A stretch of 64,000 bases of DNA. It comes from Bacteroidetes bacterium 43-16 (GTDB taxonomy: Bacteria; Bacteroidota; Bacteroidia; Chitinophagales; Chitinophagaceae). Position 1 is the first letter of the stretch. The number at the start of each line of letters is the position of its first letter. The stretch covers positions 337,959 through 401,958 of the forward strand of contig MKTB01000015.1 of NCBI GenBank assembly GCA_001897525.1. The letters are read 5' to 3'. Positions 18,070 through 26,908 of this stretch are shown one piece after another. A program made the position numbers and the translations under genes. The notes under the pieces are model-generated. The model was not told the origin of the DNA. It saw only the letters and a program-made list of their open reading frames with translations, and searched no databases.

Positions 18070-20397
18070 ATGTCTTACTTGCCAAAGGTAAGGCCGGCTT
18101 TATTGCTCTGGGTAATCCTATCTGCATCCCTTACTGTACAGGGTCAGGTAAAGGAGTGTACCCGAACCATTACTATTGTGGTCAAAGAGCAGGACAGCGG
18201 CCAGCCTTATGCCGGTTCCAATTTTAGTCTTGCACAACAACAAGGTTTTACCGATGAAAATGGCCTGGCTGTGTTGCGCTTTCCCTGTGCCTTCAAGCTT
18301 ACCGACAATGCGGTAAAAGTAGACGGCCTTGTACTGAAGCCACAACAAATATTTCACCGGGGAGATACCTTGCTGCTTACGGTACCGGTGTATAAAAACC
18401 AGCTGGAGACCATTAACGTGACGGACCAGAAACGGGCTATTGCCTCCTACAATGCACAAAGCAGCCTGTCCACGGAAGAGATGCTCCGGTTCCGGGGCAA
18501 ATCGCTTGCTGCCCTGGCATCTAACCTGGCCGGGGTCAACATGATCCAGACGGGGGCAGAGATTGCCAAACCGATGATCAATGGCATGAGCAATAACCGC
18601 ATCCTGATCCTGAACAATGGTGTGCGCCAGGAAGGCCAGCAATGGGGTGCAGAACATGCTCCGGAGATAGATGCGATGTCGGTCGCACAGATCTCCGTGG
18701 TTAAGGGTGCAGAGGCCATCCGCTATGGCAGAGATGCTATAGGCGGGGTCTTACTGGTCAATCCTAACCCTTTACCTTACCATAGCGAAAAGCCGGAAAT
18801 CGGCCTGGCCCTGATCGGCAATTCCAATGGCAGGAAAGGTATTGCCGACCTAAGGATAGGCAGCGCATTGGGAAAAGACAAGAGCTGGGCCTGGCGTGCC
18901 CAGTCCAGCCTGAGCAGGGGTGGAAATTATAAGACACCGGATTACTTCCTGGACAACACGGGCAATAAATCGTTCAATTACAGCCTGGGCTTAGGCCACA
19001 AGAACGATAAGCATACCATAGAAGGATTTTTCAGCAGTTATAATAATGAGGTAGGTATATTTAAGGGCTCACACATTGGCGATACCCTTGACCTGCAATC
19101 GAGGATCAGGAGCGGCAGACCTTTTGAAGACGGCAGCTTTTACTATAACATAGGTGCTCCCAGGCAATGGGTACAGCACCAATTGTTTAAACTGAATGCA
19201 CAATTCCTGTTAAGCGACCGCTGGACCCTGGATGCGCTTTATAGTTTCCAGTATGACCGCAGGCGCGAATTTGATATCCGCAGACAAGATGTCTCCAGCC
19301 TGCCCTCCATTGACCTGAAACTGGCCTACCAGACGCTTAAGGTGGAAGCTAAGTATAAAAAAGACAACTGGACCAATATTGTAGGGCTAGAAGGAGATAT
19401 GTATGTTAACAATAATACTCCAGACCTGTTTACCACACCCATTATTCCTAACTATGACAGTAAAGCACTCGGTGTTTTTGCCCTGAGCAAGCTGGTGCGT
19501 GCTAAAGTGGGCTGGGAGCTGGGCCTGCGTTATGACTATTATAACCTGAATGCTGCCGGCTACAACAGCAGGAATGAATATTATGGCGGCGAGCATACCT
19601 TTAGTAAGCTGAATGCAAGTATCGGCATGAGCATGGATGTGTTCAATGGCCTGCAATGGTTCAGCAATTTAGGTACTGCATGGCGGCCTCCAACGGTGAA
19701 TGAGCTCTACAGTTCCGGGCTGCATCATGGTGCGGCACAGTATGAGCTGGGCGATAGCAGCCTGAATGCAGAACAAAGTATCAAATGGATCAATTCTTTA
19801 AAATGGGAGAGTAAGCATAAACAGGTACAGACACAAGTGGATGTATATGCCCAGTATTTTGGCAATTATATCTACCTGAACCCAAGCCTTAGTTATGTAC
19901 AAAGCTTAAGAGGTGCCTTCCCGGTGTTCAACTACAAAAGTACCGAGGCCTTTTTCTGGGGCATAGACCTGCACGGCAAATGGAACATTAGCGATCCGTT
20001 AAGCTACGACCTCAAAGCCAGCCTTATCCGGGCCAAGGACATCGGCAATAATAACTTTTTGCCTTTTATCCCTTCAGACCGCTTAAGCCAGACCCTGAGT
20101 TATGGCATAAAGCTCTCAAAGAACGTCAGCAACCTGGGCTTCTGGCTGCGTAATGACCTGGTGAACCGCCAGAGCCGCTATCATGCCAACAGCGATTATG
20201 CGCCGCCACCGGATGCTTACAGCCTTTTTGCACTAGGTATGAATAGTTCACTACACCTGAAAGGAAATACGATAAACCTGAACCTCTCCGTGGAAAATCT
20301 ATTCAATACTGAATATAAAGATTACCTCAACCGTTACCGTTATTACGCCCATGATATAGGGCGCAACATTAGTCTAAAAATCAATTATTTATTTTAA
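18070..20397 (+). CDS. TonB-dependent outer-membrane receptor, metal uptake suspected
   Basis: 775 residues from the ATG at 18070; a TTG two codons earlier is less likely. A signal peptide (about 1-26) precedes an N-terminal carboxypeptidase-like regulatory domain (about 30-110). The plug follows, with ETINVTDQKRA, GVNMIQTGAEIAKPMINGM, ILILNNGVRQEGQQWGAEHAPEID (from about 176) and VVKGAEAIRYGRDAIGGVL. The barrel ends NIDLNLS-type strands with SVENLFNTEYKDYLNRYRYYAHDIGRNISLKINYLF, the classic terminal aromatic. The 'QQWGAEHAPEID' form occurs in receptors of the CopA/zinc class, and flanking His-rich proteins support metal transport (inference). Confidence 0.88.
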   Translation: MSYLPKVRPALLLWVILSASLTVQGQVKECTRTITIVVKEQDSGQPYAGSNFSLAQQQGFTDENGLAVLRFPCAFKLTDNAVKVDGLVLKPQQIFHRGDTLLLTVPVYKNQLETINVTDQKRAIASYNAQSSLSTEEMLRFRGKSLAALASNLAGVNMIQTGAEIAKPMINGMSNNRILILNNGVRQEGQQWGAEHAPEIDAMSVAQISVVKGAEAIRYGRDAIGGVLLVNPNPLPYHSEKPEIGLALIGNSNGRKGIADLRIGSALGKDKSWAWRAQSSLSRGGNYKTPDYFLDNTGNKSFNYSLGLGHKNDKHTIEGFFSSYNNEVGIFKGSHIGDTLDLQSRIRSGRPFEDGSFYYNIGAPRQWVQHQLFKLNAQFLLSDRWTLDALYSFQYDRRREFDIRRQDVSSLPSIDLKLAYQTLKVEAKYKKDNWTNIVGLEGDMYVNNNTPDLFTTPIIPNYDSKALGVFALSKLVRAKVGWELGLRYDYYNLNAAGYNSRNEYYGGEHTFSKLNASIGMSMDVFNGLQWFSNLGTAWRPPTVNELYSSGLHHGAAQYELGDSSLNAEQSIKWINSLKWESKHKQVQTQVDVYAQYFGNYIYLNPSLSYVQSLRGAFPVFNYKSTEAFFWGIDLHGKWNISDPLSYDLKASLIRAKDIGNNNFLPFIPSDRLSQTLSYGIKLSKNVSNLGFWLRNDLVNRQSRYHANSDYAPPPDAYSLFALGMNSSLHLKGNTINLNLSVENLFNTEYKDYLNRYRYYAHDIGRNISLKINYLF

Positions 20398-20409
20398 AAT
20401 AGAAAAATC

Positions 20410-20967
20410 ATGTATTTAAACAAGATCAGCAAAGGCATTTTATTTTCCGGACTTTTAGCCACTTTAGCCCTTACTTCCTGTAAAAAAGAAGATCCTCAAC
20501 ACAATCACGACAACGAGGAATATGATAAAATAAAAGTGCATTTGATCGCCCTGGATGCTTCGGGTGTACAAAGTCTCGACACCGTAAGTATAGAGTACAA
20601 TGCGCATGGCGAGGCCACTCCTGCCCTAAGCACGATCCAGGCAGACAAAAGCTACCGGATGCTCATCCAACTATATGCTCATGATGAACTGATCAACAAT
20701 GAGATCATCGCAGATGCCGCAGAGCATAAATTTTTCTTCTTCTCCACACCGAGCAGTGCCGTAAGCAATTATGTGTACAATGATGACAACATAGGCTTAG
20801 ACGGGAAGATCACTTTTGCAGGACTGGGCGACATTAAGGTGCAGGCATTATTAAGACATGGCCTGAACAAAAGCCATGCTGATGCGCAGGCCTACAATAG
20901 TGCCAATTACCAGAATGCAGGCGGATCGAATGATATCAACATCACGCTCGACCTGAAAGCACAATAA
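20410..20967 (+). CDS. His-containing lipoprotein paired with the TonB receptor
   Basis: 185 residues with a lipoprotein signal (LATLALTSC, Cys about 24) followed by KKEDPQHNHDNEEYDKI, an acidic/His cluster. The mature domain has EHKFFFFSTP (about 105-114) and ends LLRHGLNKSHADAQ...GGSNDINITLDLKAQ. I recognise this as the family named 'type 1 periplasmic binding fold superfamily' in Bacteroidota annotations, commonly next to TonB receptors. It starts 12 bases after the receptor stop, so it is in the same operon. It probably serves as surface or periplasmic partner of the receptor; the ligand is not determined. Confidence 0.7.
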   Translation: MYLNKISKGILFSGLLATLALTSCKKEDPQHNHDNEEYDKIKVHLIALDASGVQSLDTVSIEYNAHGEATPALSTIQADKSYRMLIQLYAHDELINNEIIADAAEHKFFFFSTPSSAVSNYVYNDDNIGLDGKITFAGLGDIKVQALLRHGLNKSHADAQAYNSANYQNAGGSNDINITLDLKAQ

Positions 20968-20971
20968 AAAC

Positions 20972-21008
20972 AAAAAGGGGGTAAACTGGTTTAGTTTACC
21001 CCCTTTTT
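20972..21008. terminator. Bidirectional terminator
   Basis: A 16-bp perfect stem (20972-20987 with 20993-21008) with A and T tails lies between the convergent lipoprotein and arfB genes. Confidence 0.85.
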
Positions 21009-21028
21009 TTAACACAATAATTACTTTG

Positions 21029-21442
21029 CTAGTCCCAGTCTCTTCTGCGGTTGGATTTGCGCTCCGATTGGCGTTTCTTATTTTCCAGCCTGCGCTCCTT
21101 TACGGCTTTGCTGGGCCGGGTCGCCAACCTGGGGCGTTTCGGGATTAGGCTGTTGTTTACCAGTGCGATCATCTTCCGGGTAACGATCTGTTTATTTTCC
21201 AGCTGAGAGCGAGTCTCGCTGCAGCGCATCACCAGGAAACCTTCCAGGTTTATTTTCAGGGCTAAGACCTGTATTATTTTAAGCTTTTCTTCTTCTGTAA
21301 ATACTATAGAATCGGCAACAGGCCACCTGGCCTCTACCAATGTTTCGACCTTGTTGACATTCTGCCCTCCCTTACCTCCGCTCCGGGCTGTTTTATAGGC
21401 TATTTCTCCGCTAAAATCTTTCATCCCGGCAAATGTAGCCAT
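21029..21442 (-). CDS. arfB: Alternative ribosome-rescue peptidyl-tRNA hydrolase (ArfB/YaeJ)
   Basis: Hydrolyses peptidyl-tRNA on ribosomes stalled without a stop codon. The 137 residues show the catalytic GGQ within ARSGGKGGQNVNKVET (about 20-35), the release-factor domain-3 signature. The basic C-terminal tail (about 105-137, rich in Arg and Lys) is what enters the empty mRNA channel. Both essential parts are present. The gene stands alone on the minus strand between two plus-strand operons. Confidence 0.93.
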   Translation of the reverse strand: MATFAGMKDFSGEIAYKTARSGGKGGQNVNKVETLVEARWPVADSIVFTEEEKLKIIQVLALKINLEGFLVMRCSETRSQLENKQIVTRKMIALVNNSLIPKRPRLATRPSKAVKERRLENKKRQSERKSNRRRDWD

Positions 21443-21503
21443 TTAGTTAAAATCTATTTCAGGCATATCAGGCTATTAACAAAAGAATTTCACACAATAA
21501 ACC

Positions 21504-21511
21504 TAAATTTG
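21504..21511 (+). promoter_or_regulatory. -7 box for the lipoprotein-mazG-recJ-ung operon
   Basis: TAAATTTG, a perfect TAnnTTTG match, 46 bases before the TTG start at 21558. Confidence 0.55.
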
Positions 21512-21557
21512 TTGTCTAAGATTACCTAGACTTTACTTTAACTATTCAAACCAGGAA

Positions 21558-22037
21558 TTGATCTTTCTCCAACGAAACATACCGATCAGGGCGCTGCTTT
21601 ATGTACTTGCAAGTACCTTTTTCTTCGCATCCTGTACCACTGGCAAAAAGGCGGCAACACCTCCCCCTGTAGTAGTCATTAATCCTGCTGACAGCATAGA
21701 GCTCTATAGCTGCGGATTTGAAAACAGTAGCTTTTCCGGTAAGTTGCCTTGCTTTGGCGACGAGTGCGGATCTTATGGTGCACCTGTTACCACCTTACAG
21801 TTCAAGCCGCAGCACAAGATGACCAAAGTCCTGGAGCCGGAACAGGGACAGACCTCAAACAGAGCCGGTACCTGGACGATCAACCAGGACTGTATCATTG
21901 AAATAAATTACGAGGACGGCAGCCGGGAATACTTCAGGTTTTATAAAGCAATCCATAAGATCGAGCGGCTCAACGCCAACCGGGAATCATTCCCGGGAAC
22001 CCTTAACCAGCATAATTACCTCTCAAAAACAAGATAA
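21558..22037 (+). CDS. NlpE-like lipoprotein with TTG start
   Basis: 159 residues. The N-terminus is a lipoprotein signal with hydrophobic RALLYVLASTFFFASC (Cys about 26). The mature domain has SFSGKLPCFGDECG (about 58-71), TLQFKP and RAGTWTINQDC (about 106-116). This layout resembles the N-terminal domain of NlpE (copper homeostasis/adhesion-signal lipoprotein), but the family call is tentative. No ATG exists upstream of the signal peptide in this frame, so TTG at 21558 must start it. mazG follows after three bases. Confidence 0.65.
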   Translation: MIFLQRNIPIRALLYVLASTFFFASCTTGKKAATPPPVVVINPADSIELYSCGFENSSFSGKLPCFGDECGSYGAPVTTLQFKPQHKMTKVLEPEQGQTSNRAGTWTINQDCIIEINYEDGSREYFRFYKAIHKIERLNANRESFPGTLNQHNYLSKTR

Positions 22038-22040
22038 ACA

Positions 22041-22805
22041 ATGTCCTATAACCAATCTTTAGACAGGCTGACCAATATTATGGATGAGCTGAGGACTCAG
22101 TGTCCCTGGGATATGAAACAGACCATTCACTCCCTCAGGATGCAAACGGTAGAAGAGCTGTATGAGCTGGCCGATGCGATCGATAATAATGACTGGCAGG
22201 GCATCAAAGAAGAGCTGGGCGACCTGCTCTTACATATTATTTTCTATACAAGAATTGCGCGGGAACAACAGGCTTTTACCTTAGGAGAGGTGATCGAGGG
22301 CGTGAGTAACAAATTAGTGGGCCGTCATCCGCATATCTATAGTAATGTAAGCGTAGCCAACGAGGAAGAGGTGAAGAAAAACTGGGAACAGTTGAAGCTG
22401 AAGGAAGGTAAAAAATCGGTACTGAGTGGGGTACCTAAGGCCCTTCCTGCTGTGGTCAAAGCTACCCGGCTGCAGGAAAAAGCGAAACAGGTAGGATTTG
22501 AATGGGACGACAAAGAGGGCGCTATGGAAAAGATAAAAGAAGAGATCGGGGAATTTGAAGCAGAAGTGGCCAAAGGAGACCAGGAGCATATGCAGGCCGA
22601 ATTCGGAGATCTTTTGTTTTCGATGATCAACTATGCGCGCTATTTAAACATAGATGCGGAAGCTGCCCTGGAACAGACCAACCGGAAATTCAAAACAAGG
22701 TTTGAAAAAATGGAATCCCTGGCTGCGGAAAGAGCCCTGAACTTCGCTGCACTGGACCTGGAAGATAAGGACCGGTTATGGAATGAAGCAAAAAAACTGG
22801 TTTAG
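22041..22805 (+). CDS. mazG: Nucleoside triphosphate pyrophosphohydrolase MazG
   Basis: Hydrolyses NTPs, including damaged ones, to NMP and pyrophosphate. The 254 residues hold two tandem MazG domains. The first has CPWDMKQTIHSLRMQTVEELYEL (from about 20) and EELGDLLLHIIFYTRIA (about 58-74), giving the metal-binding ExxE/ExxD. The second has EEIGEFEAE and EFGDLLFSMINYARYL. Length and layout match E. coli MazG. It sits in an operon with recJ and ung, consistent with nucleotide-pool and DNA-repair roles. Confidence 0.95.
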   Translation: MSYNQSLDRLTNIMDELRTQCPWDMKQTIHSLRMQTVEELYELADAIDNNDWQGIKEELGDLLLHIIFYTRIAREQQAFTLGEVIEGVSNKLVGRHPHIYSNVSVANEEEVKKNWEQLKLKEGKKSVLSGVPKALPAVVKATRLQEKAKQVGFEWDDKEGAMEKIKEEIGEFEAEVAKGDQEHMQAEFGDLLFSMINYARYLNIDAEAALEQTNRKFKTRFEKMESLAAERALNFAALDLEDKDRLWNEAKKLV

Positions 22806-22886
22806 AGAATTTATTGTAAATTAGCTTCTGTTTACTGTGTAAAGTCACAGAAGCAGCTCTGATTACTATCTGAAATAAAAAGAACA

Positions 22887-23771
22887 ATGAAGTATATATT
22901 ACAAATGGGTTTGGTATTCGGGCTCTGCATGGGCACCTCCGTTGCTTTTGCACAAAAGACCAGCACAAGCACCAGCCCGGCCTCTTCCTCTTTTCAAAAA
23001 AGTGAAGACTCCCTGCTGAGTGCAGTAGATTCTATGAACAGGGTGGCCGTACTGGAGGAAAGAATTGAATATTGCCACACCTTTGTCAAGAGGTTGAGTC
23101 ACCTGCTCAAAGAACCAAACAGCTTTCAACATCCTTTTACCGAACTGTCCAAAAAAATACATATCCTCTACCCGGAAGACCGCAGTTTCCGTATCCTTAA
23201 CTGGCCGGTAGAATATGCTCCTGCAAGGTTTCGCTATTATGGCGCTATCCAAAAAGCAGATGGCACCGTTTACCCGCTGGTAGATAAATCAGAGGCGATA
23301 GAAGAAAAAGAATTACTGGGCCTGCTGGACAATAAAAACTGGTATGGTGTAGAATATTATAAGATCTTAAGCCAGAAGGATGCAAGCGGAAAAACCGTTT
23401 ATTTTGTGTTTGGCGTTAATCATAACAATAAGAACACCAGTATTAAAACCCTTGATGCGCTCAGCATCCAGGGCAACCGTGTGGTGTTTGGGGGCGATTA
23501 CTTCAACAATGGCAATAAGCGCTTCCTCATAGAATACCAGAAAGGGGCCCAGGTATCCCTGAACTATGACACAGAAAAAGGCATGGTGGTTTATAATGCC
23601 CTTGAATCTGAGATCAATCAACCCTTGCGCAAAAATACCCTTGTGCCTAACGGAGAACTGGACGGGCTCAAGTGGAGCAATTACCAATGGCAGTTAGTTA
23701 GAAACCTGGTTCCGATTTTGAAATTAAAAGATGGTCAGGCACCTATAAATGGTGTGATGCCCTCAAATTAG
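22887..23771 (+). CDS. Secreted protein of unknown function
   Basis: 294 residues with a signal peptide (about 1-23, ending VAFAQK). A Ser/Thr-rich linker (about 24-40) follows, then a globular part. The globular part contains RFRYYGAIQKADGTVYPLVDKS (about 113-134) and KTVYFVFGVNHNNKNTSIKTLD (about 172-193). I do not recognise a characterised family, though similar proteins are widespread in Chitinophagaceae-like genomes as far as I recall. It lies 81 bases after mazG and 14 before recJ on the same strand, so it is within the operon. The 81-base gap holds a weak hairpin (22824-22854) without a T tract. Confidence 0.65.
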   Translation: MKYILQMGLVFGLCMGTSVAFAQKTSTSTSPASSSFQKSEDSLLSAVDSMNRVAVLEERIEYCHTFVKRLSHLLKEPNSFQHPFTELSKKIHILYPEDRSFRILNWPVEYAPARFRYYGAIQKADGTVYPLVDKSEAIEEKELLGLLDNKNWYGVEYYKILSQKDASGKTVYFVFGVNHNNKNTSIKTLDALSIQGNRVVFGGDYFNNGNKRFLIEYQKGAQVSLNYDTEKGMVVYNALESEINQPLRKNTLVPNGELDGLKWSNYQWQLVRNLVPILKLKDGQAPINGVMPSN

Positions 23772-23785
23772 ATACAACACACCCG

Positions 23786-25519
23786 ATGAGATTAGATAAA
23801 GTATGGAAGTTTAAGCCTTATGATGAAAATATAGTACTCAAAATACAGGAAGATTTAAAAATAAACCGCGCCTTCTGCCGCCTCCTGGCACAAAGAGGGA
23901 TCCGCGACTATGAGTCGGCCCGCCGGTTTTTCAGACCCGAGATCGGGCAACTGCATGATCCTTTTTTAATGAAAGGAATGCACACAGCGGTAGCGTGTAT
24001 TGATCATTACATCCGCACCGGGAAAAAGATCATGATCTTCGGTGATTATGATGTGGATGGCACTACAGCGGTGGCTACTGTTTACGATTTTTTATTACAG
24101 CATGCGCCTTCAGCAAACCGGGCAGCACAATTGTGTTACTACATTCCACACCGGTACACGGAAGGCTATGGCTTGTCTGACCAGGCCATAGATCATTGCC
24201 ATGAACAAGGTATTGCGCTCATCATCACCCTGGATTGCGGGATCAAGTCTGCGGCTAAAATAGCCAGGGCCAAAAGCCTGGGCATTGATATTATTGTCTG
24301 CGACCACCACCTTCCCGATGAAGATAACTTACCGGATGCAAAGGCTATTTTAAATCCTAAACAAATAGATTGTCCCTATCCCTACAAGGAATTGAGCGGA
24401 TGCGGTATCGGGTTTAAGCTCATTACTGCTTTATCCCAGGAATGGCAACTACCCTTTCAACATGCCGCAGAATACCTGGACCTGGTTGCCACTTCTATAG
24501 CCGCCGATATTGTGCCTATAGACGGAGAAAACAGGATACTGGCCTACTTTGGCATGCAAAAGGTGAATACAAAGCCCTGCCTGGCCATTAAGGTGATCAA
24601 AGACCTCATCCAGAGCAAGCATATCTTCCAGATCTCTGACCTGGTATTTAGTATTGCCCCGCGCATCAATGCCGCAGGCAGGATGGATGACGGCAATAAA
24701 GCAGTGGCTTTATTTATAGAAAAAGATGAAGCCAGGGCACGTATCCTCGCAGAGGGATTGCAGTCTGATAACTCGGACCGGCGGGAAGTGGACAAGTCCA
24801 TTTCCGATGAAGCCTTATTGATCATGGAAGAAGAGCATGGCATGAATCAATATTTCAGTTCCGTGGTGTTCCGGCCGCATTGGCACAAAGGTGTAGTGGG
24901 CATCGTAGCTTCGCGCCTGGTAGACCATTATTATAAACCTACGATCGTTTTAACGGAATCTAACGAAAAAATTACCGGTTCTGCCCGCTCTGTTTTCGGC
25001 TTCAATATTCATGATGCCATAGCGGCTTGCAGCGACCTGCTGGAAAACTTTGGCGGACACTATTTTGCTGCCGGCCTCACCATGCCTAAAGAAAACTTCG
25101 GCTTGTTTAAAGAGCGCTTTGAGCAATTTGTAAAAACAACCATTACAGAGGTCTCTTTATTGCCCCAGATATTGATCGATGCAGAAATAGACCTCACGCA
25201 GATCAATAGTAATTTTCATAGTATTTTAAAACAATTTGAACCCTTCGGGCCGGAGAATATGCGCCCGGTATTTTATACCAAAGGAGTCAGCAATTACCGC
25301 GGAGAAACGCGGGTTGTAAAAGAACAACATATAAAATTCAGCATTTGTCAGACGGATAGCAAAAGGGTGGATGGCATTGGCTTTAACCTGGCACATAAGT
25401 ATGACATTATAGATAGTGGTAAGCCTTTTGACATTGTCTATACGATAGAAGAAAATGAATGGCGCGGTATGCAAACCTTACAAATAAAAGTACTGGACAT
25501 TAAAGCACAGGCATCATGA
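23786..25519 (+). CDS. recJ: Single-stranded-DNA-specific exonuclease RecJ
   Basis: 5'-3' ssDNA exonuclease acting in mismatch repair, base-excision repair and recombination. The 577 residues contain the DHH phosphoesterase motifs: FGDYDVDGTTA (about 88-98), LDCGIKS and CDHHLPDEDNL (about 172-182). The DHHA1 part has SARSVFGFNIHDAI and FGGHYFAAGLTM (about 421-432), and the C-terminal OB domain follows. All metal-binding Asp/His residues are visible. The stop overlaps the ung start by four bases (ATGA), indicating coupling. Confidence 0.96.
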   Translation: MRLDKVWKFKPYDENIVLKIQEDLKINRAFCRLLAQRGIRDYESARRFFRPEIGQLHDPFLMKGMHTAVACIDHYIRTGKKIMIFGDYDVDGTTAVATVYDFLLQHAPSANRAAQLCYYIPHRYTEGYGLSDQAIDHCHEQGIALIITLDCGIKSAAKIARAKSLGIDIIVCDHHLPDEDNLPDAKAILNPKQIDCPYPYKELSGCGIGFKLITALSQEWQLPFQHAAEYLDLVATSIAADIVPIDGENRILAYFGMQKVNTKPCLAIKVIKDLIQSKHIFQISDLVFSIAPRINAAGRMDDGNKAVALFIEKDEARARILAEGLQSDNSDRREVDKSISDEALLIMEEEHGMNQYFSSVVFRPHWHKGVVGIVASRLVDHYYKPTIVLTESNEKITGSARSVFGFNIHDAIAACSDLLENFGGHYFAAGLTMPKENFGLFKERFEQFVKTTITEVSLLPQILIDAEIDLTQINSNFHSILKQFEPFGPENMRPVFYTKGVSNYRGETRVVKEQHIKFSICQTDSKRVDGIGFNLAHKYDIIDSGKPFDIVYTIEENEWRGMQTLQIKVLDIKAQAS

Positions 25520-26187
25520 AAGTAAAAATTGCAGAAAGCTGGTTACGACAGCTCCACGAAGAGTTTGACCAGGAGTATTTTCAAAAAATAACAGAAAAAG
25601 TAAAACAGGATATCAGCAGTGGCATTGAGGTGTATCCTAACGGAAAAGATATTTTCAGGGCCTTTGAACTCTGCTCCTTTGAGGACACTAAAGTAGTGCT
25701 ACTGGGGCAGGACCCTTATCACGGGCCGGGGCAGGCCCATGGCCTTTGCTTCTCTGTTCCCGAAGGAATCAGGACTCCGCCTTCCCTGGTGAATATTTAC
25801 AAAGAGCTGCACACGGATATTGGTTGTATCATCCCCAATCATGGCAATCTTAGCAAATGGGCGGCACAGGGCGTTTTGATGCTCAATACCAGCCTTACGG
25901 TACAGGCCCAGCAGGCAGGTTCGCATAGCAAGATCGGCTGGGAGCGGTTCACTGACAGTGTGATTAAAAAGGTATCTGCCGGGAAAGAAAACGTTGTATT
26001 TATATTATGGGGAGGCCATGCACGCTCTAAGGCTGGCTTGATAGATGCTACCAAACACCTGGTCCTGCAGTCGGCACACCCCTCTCCCTTATCGGCCCAT
26101 AACGGTTTCTGGGGCAACAAACACTTCAGTACCTGTAACAATTATTTAGTAGCGCATGGTAAAACGCCTGTAGACTGGCAGGTGTAA
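25516..26187 (+). CDS. ung: Uracil-DNA glycosylase, family 1
   Basis: Removes uracil from DNA as the first step of base-excision repair. The 223 residues carry the water-activating loop GQDPYHG (64-70, catalytic Asp66) and the uracil-binding LMLNTSLTV (about 119-127). The leucine-loop HPSPLSAHNGF begins at 188. All catalytic parts are present. It overlaps recJ by four bases at its start and is the last gene of the operon. Confidence 0.96.
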   Translation: MKVKIAESWLRQLHEEFDQEYFQKITEKVKQDISSGIEVYPNGKDIFRAFELCSFEDTKVVLLGQDPYHGPGQAHGLCFSVPEGIRTPPSLVNIYKELHTDIGCIIPNHGNLSKWAAQGVLMLNTSLTVQAQQAGSHSKIGWERFTDSVIKKVSAGKENVVFILWGGHARSKAGLIDATKHLVLQSAHPSPLSAHNGFWGNKHFSTCNNYLVAHGKTPVDWQV

Positions 26188-26197
26188 AGAAAAAGAG

Positions 26198-26614
26198 TTA
26201 TTGAAGTATCCTTTTGTTCACACTGAGCAAGACATATCTGCCCGGCCCTGTGATATACAGCACGATACCGTTCAGCAGGAATAAGAAATTCAATTCCCCG
26301 TTGAGCCCGCCCGTCTTACTTAATCCGAATGCATGAAAGCCGGTAGTTAAGTAAAGGGCAAAGACCATTGTAAAAGCGATCAAGAGGCCGGAGATGCGGG
26401 AGAATACGCCGAAAATAAGTAATATAGGGGCTAATATTTCCGTGAACGGAACACCCAGCCATAGGGCTTCCGGTAAACCTTTAGCACTCAGCAGTGCTTT
26501 GATCTTGTCGTGACCATGGATCAATTTAGCGATGCCGTGAAATAACATTAATCCTCCTGTAAAAATCCTTAAGAGCAATAAAGCCAGGTCAATATTAAAC
26601 TTCTTTTTCACCAT
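26198..26614 (-). CDS. DoxX family membrane protein
   Basis: 138 residues with four predicted membrane helices. The family signature ALLLLRIFTGGLMLFHGIAKLIHG is at about 11-34, and GVPFTEILAPILLIFGVFSR is at about 54-73. DoxX/DUF417-like proteins are associated with quinone-linked oxidoreductases or redox stress, but most are uncharacterised. It is transcribed alone, convergent with ung, with only ten bases between the two stops and no evident terminator. Confidence 0.88.
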   Translation of the reverse strand: MVKKKFNIDLALLLLRIFTGGLMLFHGIAKLIHGHDKIKALLSAKGLPEALWLGVPFTEILAPILLIFGVFSRISGLLIAFTMVFALYLTTGFHAFGLSKTGGLNGELNFLFLLNGIVLYITGPGRYVLLSVNKRILQ

Positions 26615-26908
26615 AATCTTAATGATGTTTTATTCCTTTTATCCTTTAATGGTCCTCCTACATATGGTGGGTTAAGCTATTTCAAGCAACTAAAATAGGA
26701 AATAAATTCCACAATCTCATGCCTGCCAGTGTAATATAACAAATAATAAATACCACTTAACACAATACATAATATTTTAACCTACAGTATTGTACAAGCA
26801 TTTTTCACTGCTCCCCAAAAAGAAAACTACTAATTTTACCTCAAATTTAGCAGTTAAAGGCATTAATGTTTTAATTTTATGCGCTCGCGCAGATAGCACG
26901 ATTGGCCA

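Noticed and set aside
22824..22854. Hairpin between mazG and the secreted-protein gene as a terminator
   Set aside because: The stem is only 8 bp with a long loop and no T tract; the genes around it are close and on one strand.
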